Shown: piece after piece, positions 22,068-30,231 of the stretch | How the letters are laid out: each line of letters begins with the position of its first letter | Numbering within the stretch: position 1 is the first letter of the stretch | Source: BP-133 sp040756995 | GTDB taxonomy: Bacteria > Actinomycetota > Acidimicrobiia > IMCC26256 > BP-133 | Length of the DNA: 64,000 nucleotides | Direction: 5' to 3' | Assembly (NCBI GenBank): GCA_040756995.1 | Contig: JBFLYK010000015.1 | Span: 1 to 64,000 of the forward strand | Translations under genes and position numbers: made by a program | The notes under the pieces: generated by a model | What the model saw: the letters and a program-made list of their open reading frames with translations, nothing else | The model's database searches: none | Told to the model about the DNA's origin: nothing

Positions 22068-22502
22068 CGTCTTCCGGTGCCGGTCGGGGTCCATGCGGTT
22101 CATCGTGATCTCGCAGGCCACCCAGATCGTCTTGGTGAACGGGTAGAAGACCGCCGGCAGGATCACGGCCAGGACGGCGGAGCTGGCGACGACGAACCAG
22201 ACCGGCGGCCCGCTGTCCTCGCTCACCGCCAGCACGATCACGTAGAGCCAGATCCCCAGCAGCAGGATCCCGGCCGTCAGCCCGGTGTTGATGGTGATGG
22301 CGCCGAGGAAATGGCCTTCCTCCGGCCGGCCCTCGAAGTGCAGGTCGCACCGCGGGCAGCGTTCCTTCATCTTCCACCAGGTCTTGAAGAGATGGCCCGC
22401 TCCGCAGCGCGGGCAGTGCTTCACGGCCGCCCGGCCGAACATCGTCGGAATGCTCGGGCGGTCGGTGACGCCCTCGATGTCGGCGGGGTTCAGCTCACCC
22501 AT
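22053..22502 (-). CDS. DUF983-family zinc-ribbon membrane protein
   Basis: A 149-aa protein with a zinc ribbon, CPRCGAGHLF and CPRCDLHFE (two CxxC pairs at about residues 30-54), followed by two transmembrane helices (about 75-95 and 103-124). This is the DUF983 arrangement found in alpha-proteobacteria near cytochrome oxidase genes and in actinobacteria; function unknown. ATG 22502 overlaps the end of the GDPD gene by 13 nt. Confidence 0.82.
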   Translation of the reverse strand: MGELNPADIEGVTDRPSIPTMFGRAAVKHCPRCGAGHLFKTWWKMKERCPRCDLHFEGRPEEGHFLGAITINTGLTAGILLLGIWLYVIVLAVSEDSGPPVWFVVASSAVLAVILPAVFYPFTKTIWVACEITMNRMDPDRHRKTSKKV

Positions 22503-23254
22503 TGCCCGCGCTCCTCCAGGACCTGCTTCAGCACGCTGGGCCGGTCGGTGAAGATCCCGCCCACCCCGAGGTCCAGCAGCCGGTGGATCTCCGCCGGCTC
22601 GTCGATCGTCCACACATGCACTGGCATACCCCGGCGGTTGGCGGCGGTCACGAAGCGGCCGTCGACCACTGTCCGCCCCTTGTAGGTGGTCGGCACCTGC
22701 ACGCAGGCGGCGCTGAAGGGTCCGACCGGCACGCCATAGCCGCACAGCCGGAGGCGTCCGATCGCCGCCGGACCCATCGAGGTGCATACCGGCCGCCCGG
22801 CCGCCCGGCGGAACTGCAGCAACCGGCGATCGGAGAAGGCGGCGATGTTCACCCGGTCCCAGGCGTTGGTGCGGCGCAGCGCCTCGACCAGCGGGGGCAC
22901 GGCCCGGTCCATCTTCGGATCGATGTTGAACCGGGAGTCCGGGAAAGCGTCGAGCAGGGCCTCCATGGTGGTGATCGGGTCCCCTCCGGCTCCGACCCGG
23001 GCGTGGCGGACCTCGGACCAGGGCCGGTCCTCCAGGCGACCCTCGAGGTCGGTGACCCGGTCGAGGCGCTCGTCGTGGAAGGCCAGCAGCACGCCGTCGG
23101 AGGTCACGCGCCCGTCGGTCTCCAGGTAGCGGTACCCGAGGGCCACGGCCCGTTCGAAGGCGGCCAGCGTGTTCTCCCCTCCGACCTCGGCCGCCCCGCC
23201 CCGATGGGCGAACGGGATCGGCTGCGGCCAATCCAGGAAGGGAAACCGGCTCAC
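22490..23254 (-). CDS. Glycerophosphodiester phosphodiesterase
   Basis: A 254-aa GDPD that cleaves glycerophosphodiesters into glycerol-3-phosphate and an alcohol. The catalytic pattern is complete: FAHRGG (first His), ETDGR, the HD motif in LAFHDERLDR and the later VWTIDEP segment. No signal peptide, so cytoplasmic. It lies between SufE and DUF983 in a tight minus-strand run with overlapping ends (GTGA at 23251-23254). Confidence 0.9.
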   Translation of the reverse strand: MSRFPFLDWPQPIPFAHRGGAAEVGGENTLAAFERAVALGYRYLETDGRVTSDGVLLAFHDERLDRVTDLEGRLEDRPWSEVRHARVGAGGDPITTMEALLDAFPDSRFNIDPKMDRAVPPLVEALRRTNAWDRVNIAAFSDRRLLQFRRAAGRPVCTSMGPAAIGRLRLCGYGVPVGPFSAACVQVPTTYKGRTVVDGRFVTAANRRGMPVHVWTIDEPAEIHRLLDLGVGGIFTDRPSVLKQVLEERGQWVS

Positions 23255-23721
23255 GCCGCCAGCTGGTCGCGTACCTGACGCTTGAGCCGGTAGAGGATGG
23301 CCGACATCCCCCGCAGCCGGAGGCTGGAGATCACCTCGGCGAGCCCGAGCTCCTCGTAGAAGTCGTCAGGGGTGGCGAGGACCTCGTGGGCGTCCGCGCC
23401 TTCCAGACCCTCCCGGAGGATCCCGGCAAAGCCCCGGGTGGTGGGCGCCTCGGCCGGCACGTCGAAGAAGAGGTGAACCCGGCGGTCGTCATCGACCTCG
23501 GTGGTGAGGAAGAACGGCGTCTGGCACTCGACGACCTGCTCCATGAGGTCGTGCTGGGCGGCCAGATGCTCGGGGAGCGGCGGAACCTTGCGCGAGTACT
23601 CCAGCAGGGCCTGCAGCCGCAGGTCCTTCGGCGCACCAGCGAACAGATCGACGATGCGGCGGAGCTTGGGCGGAGTCTTCGTCTCGCTGATGCCCCGGTA
23701 TCGTAACCGGGCTGTTCGCAC
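23251..23721 (-). CDS. sufE: SufE-family sulfur acceptor
   Basis: A 156-aa SufE-like protein that accepts persulfide sulfur from a cysteine desulfurase for Fe-S cluster assembly. The active cysteine is in VVECQTPFF, and the family features LLEYSRKVPPLPE, RGFAGIL and LGLAEVISSLRLRGMSAIL are present. GTG 23721 has only a weak ribosome site (CAGAAG). It is divergent from a rhodanese gene, 20 bp away, so sulfur transfer genes are paired here. No SufBCD genes are in the window. Confidence 0.9.
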   Translation of the reverse strand: MRTARLRYRGISETKTPPKLRRIVDLFAGAPKDLRLQALLEYSRKVPPLPEHLAAQHDLMEQVVECQTPFFLTTEVDDDRRVHLFFDVPAEAPTTRGFAGILREGLEGADAHEVLATPDDFYEELGLAEVISSLRLRGMSAILYRLKRQVRDQLAA

Positions 23722-23741
23722 CTTCTGCCTGAGGAGGCGTC

Positions 23742-24623
23742 ATGGCTGCCGTCGAGAACGATCCGTCCCCGGAACTGAGGGAGTACGCCCATCCCGAAAA
23801 GCTGGTCACCGCCGACTGGCTGGAGGCCCACCTCGACGACCCCAACATCGTCATCGTCGAATCCGACGAAGACGTGCTCCTCTACGACACCGGCCACATC
23901 CCCGGTGCGGTCAAGGTCGACTGGCACACCGAGCTCAACGACCAGGTGACGCGGGACTACGTCGACGGCGAAGGGTTCGCCCGGCTCATGAGCGAGAAGG
24001 GCATCAGCCGCGACTCGACCGTCGTCTTCTACGGCGACAACTTCAACTGGTGGGCGGCCTACGCCCTGTGGGTCTTCTCGCTCTTCGGCCACCCCGACGT
24101 GCGCCTGTTGAACGGCGGCCGGATGAAGTGGCAGGCCGACGGTCGGCCGATGACGACCGACGTGCCGAAGCGGGAGCCGACGGACTACCCGGTCATCGAG
24201 CGGGACGACTCCAAGATCCGGGCCTACAAGGACGCCGTGCTCGACCACTCGATGCAGCGCAAGCCGATGGTCGACGTGCGCTCGCCGGAGGAGTTCCGGG
24301 GCGAGCGCACGCACATGCCGGAGTACCCCCAGGAAGGCGTGCTGCGGGGCGGGCACATCCCCGGCGCCCACAGCGTCCCCTGGAAGCGGGCGGCCAACGA
24401 CGACGGCACGTTCAAGTCGGTCCCCGACCTCAAGGCCATCTACGAGGGCGAGATCGGGCTCAGTTCCAACGACGACGTCGTCGTCTACTGCCGCATCGGC
24501 GAGCGGTCGAGCCACACCTGGTTCGTCCTCACCCAGCTCCTCGGCTACCCGACGGTCCGCAACTACGACGGTTCCTGGACGGAGTGGGGCAACTCCGTGC
24601 GGCTCCCCATCGAGAAGCCGTAA
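23742..24623 (+). CDS. Thiosulfate sulfurtransferase (rhodanese)
   Basis: A 293-aa protein with two rhodanese domains. The active site of the second domain is YCRIGERSSH with Cys at about residue 250; the first domain is inactive (FYGDNFNWWA). It moves sulfane sulfur from thiosulfate to a thiol acceptor or cyanide. Resembles actinobacterial CysA/SseA. RBS GAGGAGG is 4 nt before ATG 23742, and -10 TATCGT is at 23699-23704. Rhodanese next to a nitrile/cyanide island may be relevant, but it is also a common housekeeping gene and lies 6 kb away. Confidence 0.9.
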   Translation: MAAVENDPSPELREYAHPEKLVTADWLEAHLDDPNIVIVESDEDVLLYDTGHIPGAVKVDWHTELNDQVTRDYVDGEGFARLMSEKGISRDSTVVFYGDNFNWWAAYALWVFSLFGHPDVRLLNGGRMKWQADGRPMTTDVPKREPTDYPVIERDDSKIRAYKDAVLDHSMQRKPMVDVRSPEEFRGERTHMPEYPQEGVLRGGHIPGAHSVPWKRAANDDGTFKSVPDLKAIYEGEIGLSSNDDVVVYCRIGERSSHTWFVLTQLLGYPTVRNYDGSWTEWGNSVRLPIEKP

Positions 24624-24630
24624 CGAACGA

Positions 24631-24688
24631 GAGGGCCCCCGGCGGGCCGGCCGTCCCCCAGCTGCGGCCGGCCCGGTCAGGGGCCCTC
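24631..24688. terminator. Large imperfect hairpin after the rhodanese gene
   Basis: Perfect 9-bp outer arms (24631-24639, 24680-24688) and perfect 11-bp inner arms (24643-24653, 24665-24675). It starts 7 nt after the rhodanese stop. No T-run, so a strong GC terminator of the actinobacterial kind is inferred. The remaining 150 bp to the next gene show nothing further. Confidence 0.65.
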
Positions 24689-24835
24689 GAAATGGGGGAC
24701 GGGGTGGCGGTCCGTCCCCTCGGTGGCGCCCGGCGGGTGGGCTCGATGCGCCACGCCCAATGAACGCCTGCACCCCGTCCTTATGACGCGCTGGGTGGCG
24801 ACTCCGCCCGCTGAGTGGTGAGCAGTGGTGAGCTG

Positions 24836-25276
24836 ATGGACTTCAACGCCAGGATCATCGAGGAGTTCCGGGCCGGCGGCGGGAAGGTGCTCGGCCCGGC
24901 CGAGGGCTACTCGCTGCTGCTGCTCCACACGGTCGGCGCCCGGACCGGCGCCGAGCGGGTCACGCCGGTGGCCTATCAGCCGCTGGCCGGCGGGTGGGCC
25001 ATCTTCGCCACCCACGCCGGAGCCCCGAAGCACCCGGCCTGGTACCACAACCTCCTTGCCCATCCGGAGACGATCATCGAGATCGGCACCGAGACGGTCC
25101 CGGTGCGGGCCCGGGTGGCCACCGGCGAGGAGCGGGAGCGGATCTGGTCCCGCCAGAAGGCCTTCTTCCCCAGCTTCGCCAAGCACGAGGCCAAGACGGC
25201 GCGGGAGATCCCCGTCGTCGTGCTCGAACGGCTGACGGCCCGGCGGCCGGGCAGCCGGGCGCTGGACCTCGGCTGA
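24836..25276 (+). CDS. Deazaflavin (F420)-type nitroreductase family protein
   Basis: A 146-aa protein of the Ddn/DUF385 family, which binds F420 or FMN. It has the N-terminal FNARIIEEFRAGGGKV, the LLLLHTVGARTGAERVTPV strand and the HPAWYHNLLAHPETIIEIG motif. Likely a cofactor-dependent reductase; substrate unknown. ATG 24836 gives the usual start; GTG 24815 is 7 codons upstream. Confidence 0.86.
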   Translation: MDFNARIIEEFRAGGGKVLGPAEGYSLLLLHTVGARTGAERVTPVAYQPLAGGWAIFATHAGAPKHPAWYHNLLAHPETIIEIGTETVPVRARVATGEERERIWSRQKAFFPSFAKHEAKTAREIPVVVLERLTARRPGSRALDLG

Positions 25277-25289
25277 GCCCCAACGCGAC

Positions 25290-25313
25290 GACGGGCCCCG
25301 TACGGGGCCCGTC
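25290..25313. terminator. Perfect 24-bp palindrome between convergent genes
   Basis: A perfect palindrome of 24 bases (25290-25313) between the Ddn-like gene and the ferredoxin gene, which converge. On the plus strand CTCTTTC follows it 8 nt later, so it probably acts as a bidirectional terminator. Confidence 0.7.
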
Positions 25314-25353
25314 AGCGGTCTCTTTCAGACGCCCGGAGGGGCGGCGACGCCGG

Positions 25354-25590
25354 TCAGTCCGGCTCGATGAAGATGCACTCCCCGGGGCACTCCTCGGCGG
25401 ACTCGATCACGGCGTCGAGCTGCCCCTCGGGGATGTTGGCGAGACCCTCGGCCCCGCCGGGCTCGTTGAAAACCTTCGAGCCCTCCTTCACATACGCCAG
25501 GCCGTCGTCGAGCAGGGTGAACACGTCGGGCGCGATTTCCTCGCAGAGCCCGTCTCCCGTGCAGAGATCCTGGTCGATCCACACCTTCAT
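25354..25590 (-). CDS. Single-cluster ferredoxin
   Basis: A 78-aa acidic ferredoxin. The cluster loop CTGDGLC has Asp/Gly in place of the second cysteine of a 4Fe-4S loop, with the last ligand in ECPGECIF, a pattern typical of 3Fe-4S or mixed ferredoxins that feed cytochrome P450s and other oxygenases. No partner oxygenase is visible here. ATG 25590 is the family start; three more residues upstream reach another ATG at 25608. Promoter -10 TAGCAT lies at 25630-25625. Confidence 0.9.
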   Translation of the reverse strand: MKVWIDQDLCTGDGLCEEIAPDVFTLLDDGLAYVKEGSKVFNEPGGAEGLANIPEGQLDAVIESAEECPGECIFIEPD

Positions 25591-25726
25591 GGCGGCGCCT
25601 CGCTTCACAAGAACGGTGGCCGGGATGCTACGCCTCGGCCGGTACGAGACTCAGTTTAACCGGCCCATCCCGGAGAAATCGTAATTGGCTGCTCCAAGAC
25701 AACCGAGGCGCACCATTCGCCGGGTG

Positions 25727-25732
25727 TATCCT
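25727..25732 (+). promoter_or_regulatory. -10 element of the arc/mpa gene
   Basis: TATCCT at 25727-25732. Start of transcription near 25740, giving a leader of about 33 nt containing GAGGAGG at 25767-25773. Confidence 0.45.
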
Positions 25733-25772
25733 CGGCTAACGGGCCTACGGGTAGGGCTCCAGATCTGAGGAG

Positions 25773-27539
25773 GTGGTCCCCGCGGCCTCCGAATACGAGC
25801 AGCGTCTGCAGGAATACGAGCGGGAAGTCACCGACCTCCAGGGCCAGCTCAAGGCGCTGGAGGAGGAGGTCGTCGGCCTGCGCCGGCGGCTCCAGGACGC
25901 CCCGAAGCGTGTACGCACCCTGGAGGAGCGGCTCCTCGAGACGAAGGGTCAGCTCGCCCAGGCGCTCTCGCAGAACGAGAAGCTGTCGGCCACCCTCCGC
26001 GAGGCGCGGGAGCACATCGCCGCCCTCCGGGAGGAGGTCGAGAAGCTGACGATGCCGCCGTCCGGGTACGGCACGTACCTCGGCACCAACGACGACGGCA
26101 GCGTCGACGTCTTCACCGCCGGCCGCAAGATGCGGGTGGCGCTGCACCCCCAGATCGACGCCACCGAGCTCCAGAAGGGGCAGGAGGTCGTCCTCAACGA
26201 GTCGTTCAACGTGGTCCTCGCCCGGGCGATGGACCTGAACGGCGAGGTCGTGACCCTGAAGGAGGTCCTGGAGGACGGGAAGCGGGCCCTGATCGTCGGC
26301 CGGGCCGACGAAGAGCGGGTCGTGGAGATGGCCGACGGCCTCCAGAACGAGAAGCTGCGGGCGGGCGACACGCTGCTCATGGAGGGTCGCTCCGGCCTCC
26401 TCGTGGAGAAACTTCCCCGTCCCGAGGTCGAGGAGCTCATCCTCGAAGAGGTCCCGGACGTGTCCTACGCCGACGTCGGCGGCCTCGACGACCAGATCGA
26501 GATGATCCAGGACGCCGTCGAGCTGCCCTACCTCTACAGCGAGCACTTCACCGAGCACGAGCTGCCCCCGCCCAAGGGCATCCTGCTCTACGGCCCGCCC
26601 GGCTGCGGCAAGACGCTCATCGCCAAGGCGGTGGCGAACTCGCTGGCCAAGCGGGTGGCGGAGAAGACCGGCAACCTCAACACCCGGTCCTACTTCCTCA
26701 ACATCAAGGGCCCGGAGCTGCTCAACAAGTACGTCGGTGAGACCGAGCGTCAGATCCGGCTCATCTTCCAGCGGGCGCGGGAGAAGTCGGACGAGGGCGT
26801 GCCGGTCATCATCTTCTTCGACGAGATGGAGTCCCTGTTCCGGACGCGGGGTTCGGGCATCAGCTCCGACATCGAGTCGACGATCGTGCCGCAGCTCCTG
26901 TCGGAGATCGACGGCGTCGAGAGCCTGAAGAACGTCATCGTGATCGGCGCCTCCAACCGGGAGGACCTGATCGACCCGGCCATCCTCCGGCCCGGCCGGC
27001 TCGACGTGAAGATCAAGATCGAGCGGCCCGACGAGTCGGGGGCGGCATCGATCTTCGCCCGTTACCTCACGACGAACCTGCCGCTGGCCGACGCCGAGGT
27101 GAAGAAGGCCGGCGGCGATCGGGACAAGGCGGTCCAGAACATGATCAAGGCCGCCGTCGACTACATGTACCAGGCCGACGACGACAACCGGTTCCTCGAG
27201 GTCACCTACCAGAACGGCGACAAGGAGATCCTGTACTTCAAGGACTTCGCCTCCGGGGCCATGATCGAGAACATCGTCCGGCGGGCGAAGAAGCTCTCGA
27301 TCAAGCGCCTGATCGCCGGGGGCGACAAGGGCATCACCGCCCAGGACCTCATGGACTCCGTCCGCCAGGAGTTCAAGGAGCACGAGGACCTGCCCAACAC
27401 GACCAACCCCGACGACTGGGCGAAGATCTCCGGCAAGAAGGGCGAGCGCATCGTCTACATCCGGACGCTCATCTCCAGCGGCAAGGAGGCCGAAGGCGGC
27501 CGCTCGATCGAGCGGGTCGCCACCGGGCAGTACCTCTAG
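25773..27539 (+). CDS. arc: Proteasome-activating AAA+ ATPase ARC/Mpa
   Basis: The unfoldase that binds pupylated proteins and feeds them into the 20S proteasome. The 588-aa protein has an N-terminal coiled coil (residues 5-90) that captures Pup, OB domains (about 95-230), the AAA module with Walker A GPPGCGKT and Walker B IIFFDEME, and a C-terminal GQYL that docks on the proteasome alpha ring. GTG 25773 is the only possible start after an upstream TGA, and the Shine-Dalgarno GAGGAGG overlaps it, which is unusual. The gene ends before a hairpin and dop. Confidence 0.96.
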   Translation: MVPAASEYEQRLQEYEREVTDLQGQLKALEEEVVGLRRRLQDAPKRVRTLEERLLETKGQLAQALSQNEKLSATLREAREHIAALREEVEKLTMPPSGYGTYLGTNDDGSVDVFTAGRKMRVALHPQIDATELQKGQEVVLNESFNVVLARAMDLNGEVVTLKEVLEDGKRALIVGRADEERVVEMADGLQNEKLRAGDTLLMEGRSGLLVEKLPRPEVEELILEEVPDVSYADVGGLDDQIEMIQDAVELPYLYSEHFTEHELPPPKGILLYGPPGCGKTLIAKAVANSLAKRVAEKTGNLNTRSYFLNIKGPELLNKYVGETERQIRLIFQRAREKSDEGVPVIIFFDEMESLFRTRGSGISSDIESTIVPQLLSEIDGVESLKNVIVIGASNREDLIDPAILRPGRLDVKIKIERPDESGAASIFARYLTTNLPLADAEVKKAGGDRDKAVQNMIKAAVDYMYQADDDNRFLEVTYQNGDKEILYFKDFASGAMIENIVRRAKKLSIKRLIAGGDKGITAQDLMDSVRQEFKEHEDLPNTTNPDDWAKISGKKGERIVYIRTLISSGKEAEGGRSIERVATGQYL

Positions 27540-27560
27540 CAGGCCGAGAAATCCTGTCGC

Positions 27561-27590
27561 GTGCCCAGGCATCCACGGGTCCCTGGGCAC
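27561..27590. terminator. Hairpin between arc and dop
   Basis: Perfect 9-bp arms 27561-27569 and 27582-27590 with a 12-base loop in the 105 bp between the genes. It probably separates arc from the leaderless dop transcript. Confidence 0.6.
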
Positions 27591-27632
27591 GCTTGCGAGC
27601 AGTACCTGCCTCCCGTACGCACTCCGCCCCTG

Positions 27633-27638
27633 TAGTCT
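27633..27638 (+). promoter_or_regulatory. -10 element of dop (leaderless)
   Basis: TAGTCT at 27633-27638 with 6 nt before GTG 27645 and no Shine-Dalgarno. Confidence 0.55.
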
Positions 27639-27644
27639 CAGTTC

Positions 27645-29132
27645 GTGGCCATCACGAAGGTGTGCGGCATCGAGACCGAGTACGGGATCGCCTTCCGGGG
27701 CTCACCCGACGGCAACCCCGTCGTGGCGTCATCGATGCTGGTCAACGCCTACGTCGAGCACCGCAAGGTCGGATGGGACTTCGAGGACGAGTCCCCCGGG
27801 CGTGACGCCCGCGGCTTCGCCCGCGACGACGCGTCGCCCCCCGAGGTCGAGACGCACCTCGTCAACACGGTTCTGACCAACGGCGCCCGGTACTACGTCG
27901 ACCACGCCCATCCGGAGTTCTCCACCCCGGAGTGCACCGACGCGCTGCAGGTCGTCCGGTATGACAAGGCCGGTGAACGGGTATTGGCCCGTTCCATGCA
28001 GGCCGCCGGCCGGCTGTTGCCCCCCGGGCAGGAGATCGTGGTCTACAAGAACAACTCCGACGGCAAGGGCAATTCGTACGGCACCCACGAGAACTACCTG
28101 GTCGACCGGTCCGTTCCGTTCTCGACGCTCGTCCGGCACATGATCCCCTGGTTCGTGACCCGGCAGGTCTTCACCGGCGCCGGCAAGGTGGGGTCGGAGC
28201 ACGGCGCGGCCGAGGCCGTCTTCCAGATCTCCCAGCGGGCCGACTTCTTCGAGGAGGAGGTCGGCCTCGAGACGACGCTCAAGCGCCCCATCGTCAACAC
28301 CCGTGACGAGCCGCACTGCGACCCGCAGAAGTACCGCCGGCTCCACGTGATCGTGGGCGACGCCAACCTCTGCGAGGTCGCCACCTTTCTCAAGGTGGGG
28401 ACGACGGCCGTGGTCCTGTCCATGATCGAGGACGGGTTCATCGACAAGGACCTGTCGCTGGCCTCACCCGTCCCCACCATGCGCAAGATCTCCCACGACC
28501 CCTCCTGCCGGACGACGTTCTCGCTGGCCGACGGGTCGAGCATGACGGCGGTGGAGCTCCAGTGGGAGTTCTTCCGCCTGGCCGAGAAGTACGCCGACGA
28601 GGTCGGGCTCGAGAGCTGCGGCGACGAGGCGCAGATGGCCGACCTGATGCGCCGCTGGGAACAGGTCCTGACCGCCCTGGAAGACGAGCCCCTCCGGCTC
28701 GACGGCCAGCTCGACTGGGTCACGAAGTACAACCTGCTCGACGCCTACGCCGCCCGTCAGGGGCTGGAATGGGGCGACCCCAAGCTGGCGTTGATGGATC
28801 TGCAGTACCACGACGTAAGGCCGGAGCGGTCGCTGTACGAGAAGCTCGTTTCGGCAGGAAAGGTCGAACGGCTGCTGGCGGAGGACGACGTCGTCACCGC
28901 CATCACCGAGCCACCGGCCACCACCCGGGCCTACTTCCGGGGCCGCTGTCTGGCCCGCTGGTCCGACTCGGTGGTCGCCGCCAACTGGGACAGCATGATC
29001 TTCGATCTGGGGGCCGATCCCCTCAAAAGGATCCCGATGATGGAACCTCTCAGAGGTACAAAGGCCCACGTCGATGAACTCTTAGACGGATGCGCAACGC
29101 CGGCCGAACTGGTGGCCCGGCTGTCCGCATAG
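27645..29132 (+). CDS. dop: Depupylase/Pup deamidase Dop
   Basis: Dop removes Pup from substrates and converts Pup C-terminal Gln to Glu. It is a carboxylate-amine-ligase-like enzyme of 495 aa with CGIETEYGI (nucleotide-binding start), the Dop-specific loop around residues 40-75 that is absent from PafA, HAHPEFSTPEC, KNNSDGKGNSYGTHENYLV and the NTRDEPH strand. GTG 27645 is leaderless. The gene next to it, pup, starts 15 nt later. In this genome Pup already ends in Glu, so the deamidation step should not be needed. Confidence 0.96.
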   Translation: MAITKVCGIETEYGIAFRGSPDGNPVVASSMLVNAYVEHRKVGWDFEDESPGRDARGFARDDASPPEVETHLVNTVLTNGARYYVDHAHPEFSTPECTDALQVVRYDKAGERVLARSMQAAGRLLPPGQEIVVYKNNSDGKGNSYGTHENYLVDRSVPFSTLVRHMIPWFVTRQVFTGAGKVGSEHGAAEAVFQISQRADFFEEEVGLETTLKRPIVNTRDEPHCDPQKYRRLHVIVGDANLCEVATFLKVGTTAVVLSMIEDGFIDKDLSLASPVPTMRKISHDPSCRTTFSLADGSSMTAVELQWEFFRLAEKYADEVGLESCGDEAQMADLMRRWEQVLTALEDEPLRLDGQLDWVTKYNLLDAYAARQGLEWGDPKLALMDLQYHDVRPERSLYEKLVSAGKVERLLAEDDVVTAITEPPATTRAYFRGRCLARWSDSVVAANWDSMIFDLGADPLKRIPMMEPLRGTKAHVDELLDGCATPAELVARLSA

Positions 29133-29147
29133 GAAAATAGGGACGAC

Positions 29148-29342
29148 ATGGCTGAGCGGGAGCGAAAGCAGAAGCCGGCGCCGAAGGCCCGGGAGGCGGA
29201 GACCGCCGAGGTCGACGCCCCCAAGGCCCAGGGCGAAAAGATCAAGGAAGAGCTCGACGAGCTGCTCGACGAGATCGACTCGGTCCTCGAGGAGAACGCC
29301 GAGGAGTTTGTCAGGAACTATGTCCAAAAGGGCGGGGAGTGA
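29148..29342 (+). CDS. pup: Prokaryotic ubiquitin-like protein Pup
   Basis: A 64-aa disordered tag that PafA links to lysines. The N-terminus is charged, the helical ARC-binding region lies at about residues 30-55 and the C-terminus is QKGGE. The terminal Glu means it can be ligated directly. ATG 29148 follows dop by 15 nt; the ribosome site is poor. A hairpin 6 nt after its stop and a separate promoter for prcB follow. Confidence 0.96.
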   Translation: MAERERKQKPAPKAREAETAEVDAPKAQGEKIKEELDELLDEIDSVLEENAEEFVRNYVQKGGE

Positions 29343-29347
29343 CGTAA

Positions 29348-29369
29348 GGCCCGATCCGTAGGACGGGCC
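29348..29369. terminator. Hairpin between pup and prcB
   Basis: Arms 29348-29353 plus 29355-29357 with 29361-29369, one bulged A and a GTA loop, directly after the pup stop. It may end the dop-pup transcript or control prcBA read-through. Confidence 0.55.
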
Positions 29370-29386
29370 GGAGCCGTCCGACGTTG

Positions 29387-29392
29387 TAGGCT
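29387..29392 (+). promoter_or_regulatory. -10 element of prcBA (leaderless)
   Basis: TAGGCT at 29387-29392, 8 nt before GTG 29401. Confidence 0.5.
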
Positions 29393-29400
29393 CCCGCCCC

Positions 29401-30231
29401 GTGATCGACCAGCCACTCCCGATGTTCGCGCCCGGGTCAGACCCGGGCCCCTCCTTCTTCGAGCTGCTTCGGCGGACGAGGCCGGAAGCGCTCCCCGGTG
29501 CCTCTCTCCCCGGTGTGAACCTGTCCGCCGGCGGTGCCGCGCCCAGCCCGTTGGAGATTCCCCACGGCACCACCATCGTCTGCCTCAAGTACGCCGGCGG
29601 CGTCGTCATGGCCGGCGACCGCCGGGCCACCGAGGGCTACACCATCGCCAGCCGCCGCATCGACAAGGTCGCCCAGTGCGACCACTGGTCGGCCATGGCC
29701 ATCGCCGGCGCCGCCGGGCCCGGGATGGAGATGGTCCGTCTCCTCCAGACGGAGCTCGAGCACTACGAGAAGGTCGAGGGCGAGCCGCTGTCGCTGGAGG
29801 GCAAGGCCAACAAGCTCTCGCAGATGATCCGGGCCAACCTGCCGGCCGCCATGCAGGGCCTCGTGGTCGTGCCGCTGTTCTGCGGCTTCGACCTCCGCAA
29901 GGGCGACGGACGTCTCTACAAGTACGACGTCACCGGCGGGAAGTACGAGGAGGCCGATTACGCCACCACCGGCTCGGGCTCCGTCCACGCCCGCAACTGG
30001 ATCAAGGCCGGCTTCAAGCCCGACATGACCCAGGAGGAAGCGGTCGACCTCGGGCTGCTGGCCCTGTTCCAGGCCGCCGACGAGGACTCCGCCACCGGCG
30101 GACCCGACCTCGTCCGGCGCATCTACCCGACCGTGGCCGTCGTCGACCGCAACGGCTACGTCAAGCTGGCCGACGACGACGTCGAACGGCGCGCCACCGA
30201 GCTGCTCCAGTCCGGGAGGTCGGCACTGTGA
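29401..30231 (+). CDS. prcB: 20S proteasome beta subunit PrcB
   Basis: Catalytic ring subunit of the core particle, 276 aa. A propeptide of about 56 residues ends in HG and is removed by autocleavage to expose Thr57 (HGTTIV). The Ntn-hydrolase features GDRRATEGY, DKVAQ and SGSGS-like TTGSGSVHA are in place. GTG 29401 is leaderless. The stop overlaps the GTG of prcA. Confidence 0.97.
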   Translation: MIDQPLPMFAPGSDPGPSFFELLRRTRPEALPGASLPGVNLSAGGAAPSPLEIPHGTTIVCLKYAGGVVMAGDRRATEGYTIASRRIDKVAQCDHWSAMAIAGAAGPGMEMVRLLQTELEHYEKVEGEPLSLEGKANKLSQMIRANLPAAMQGLVVVPLFCGFDLRKGDGRLYKYDVTGGKYEEADYATTGSGSVHARNWIKAGFKPDMTQEEAVDLGLLALFQAADEDSATGGPDLVRRIYPTVAVVDRNGYVKLADDDVERRATELLQSGRSAL

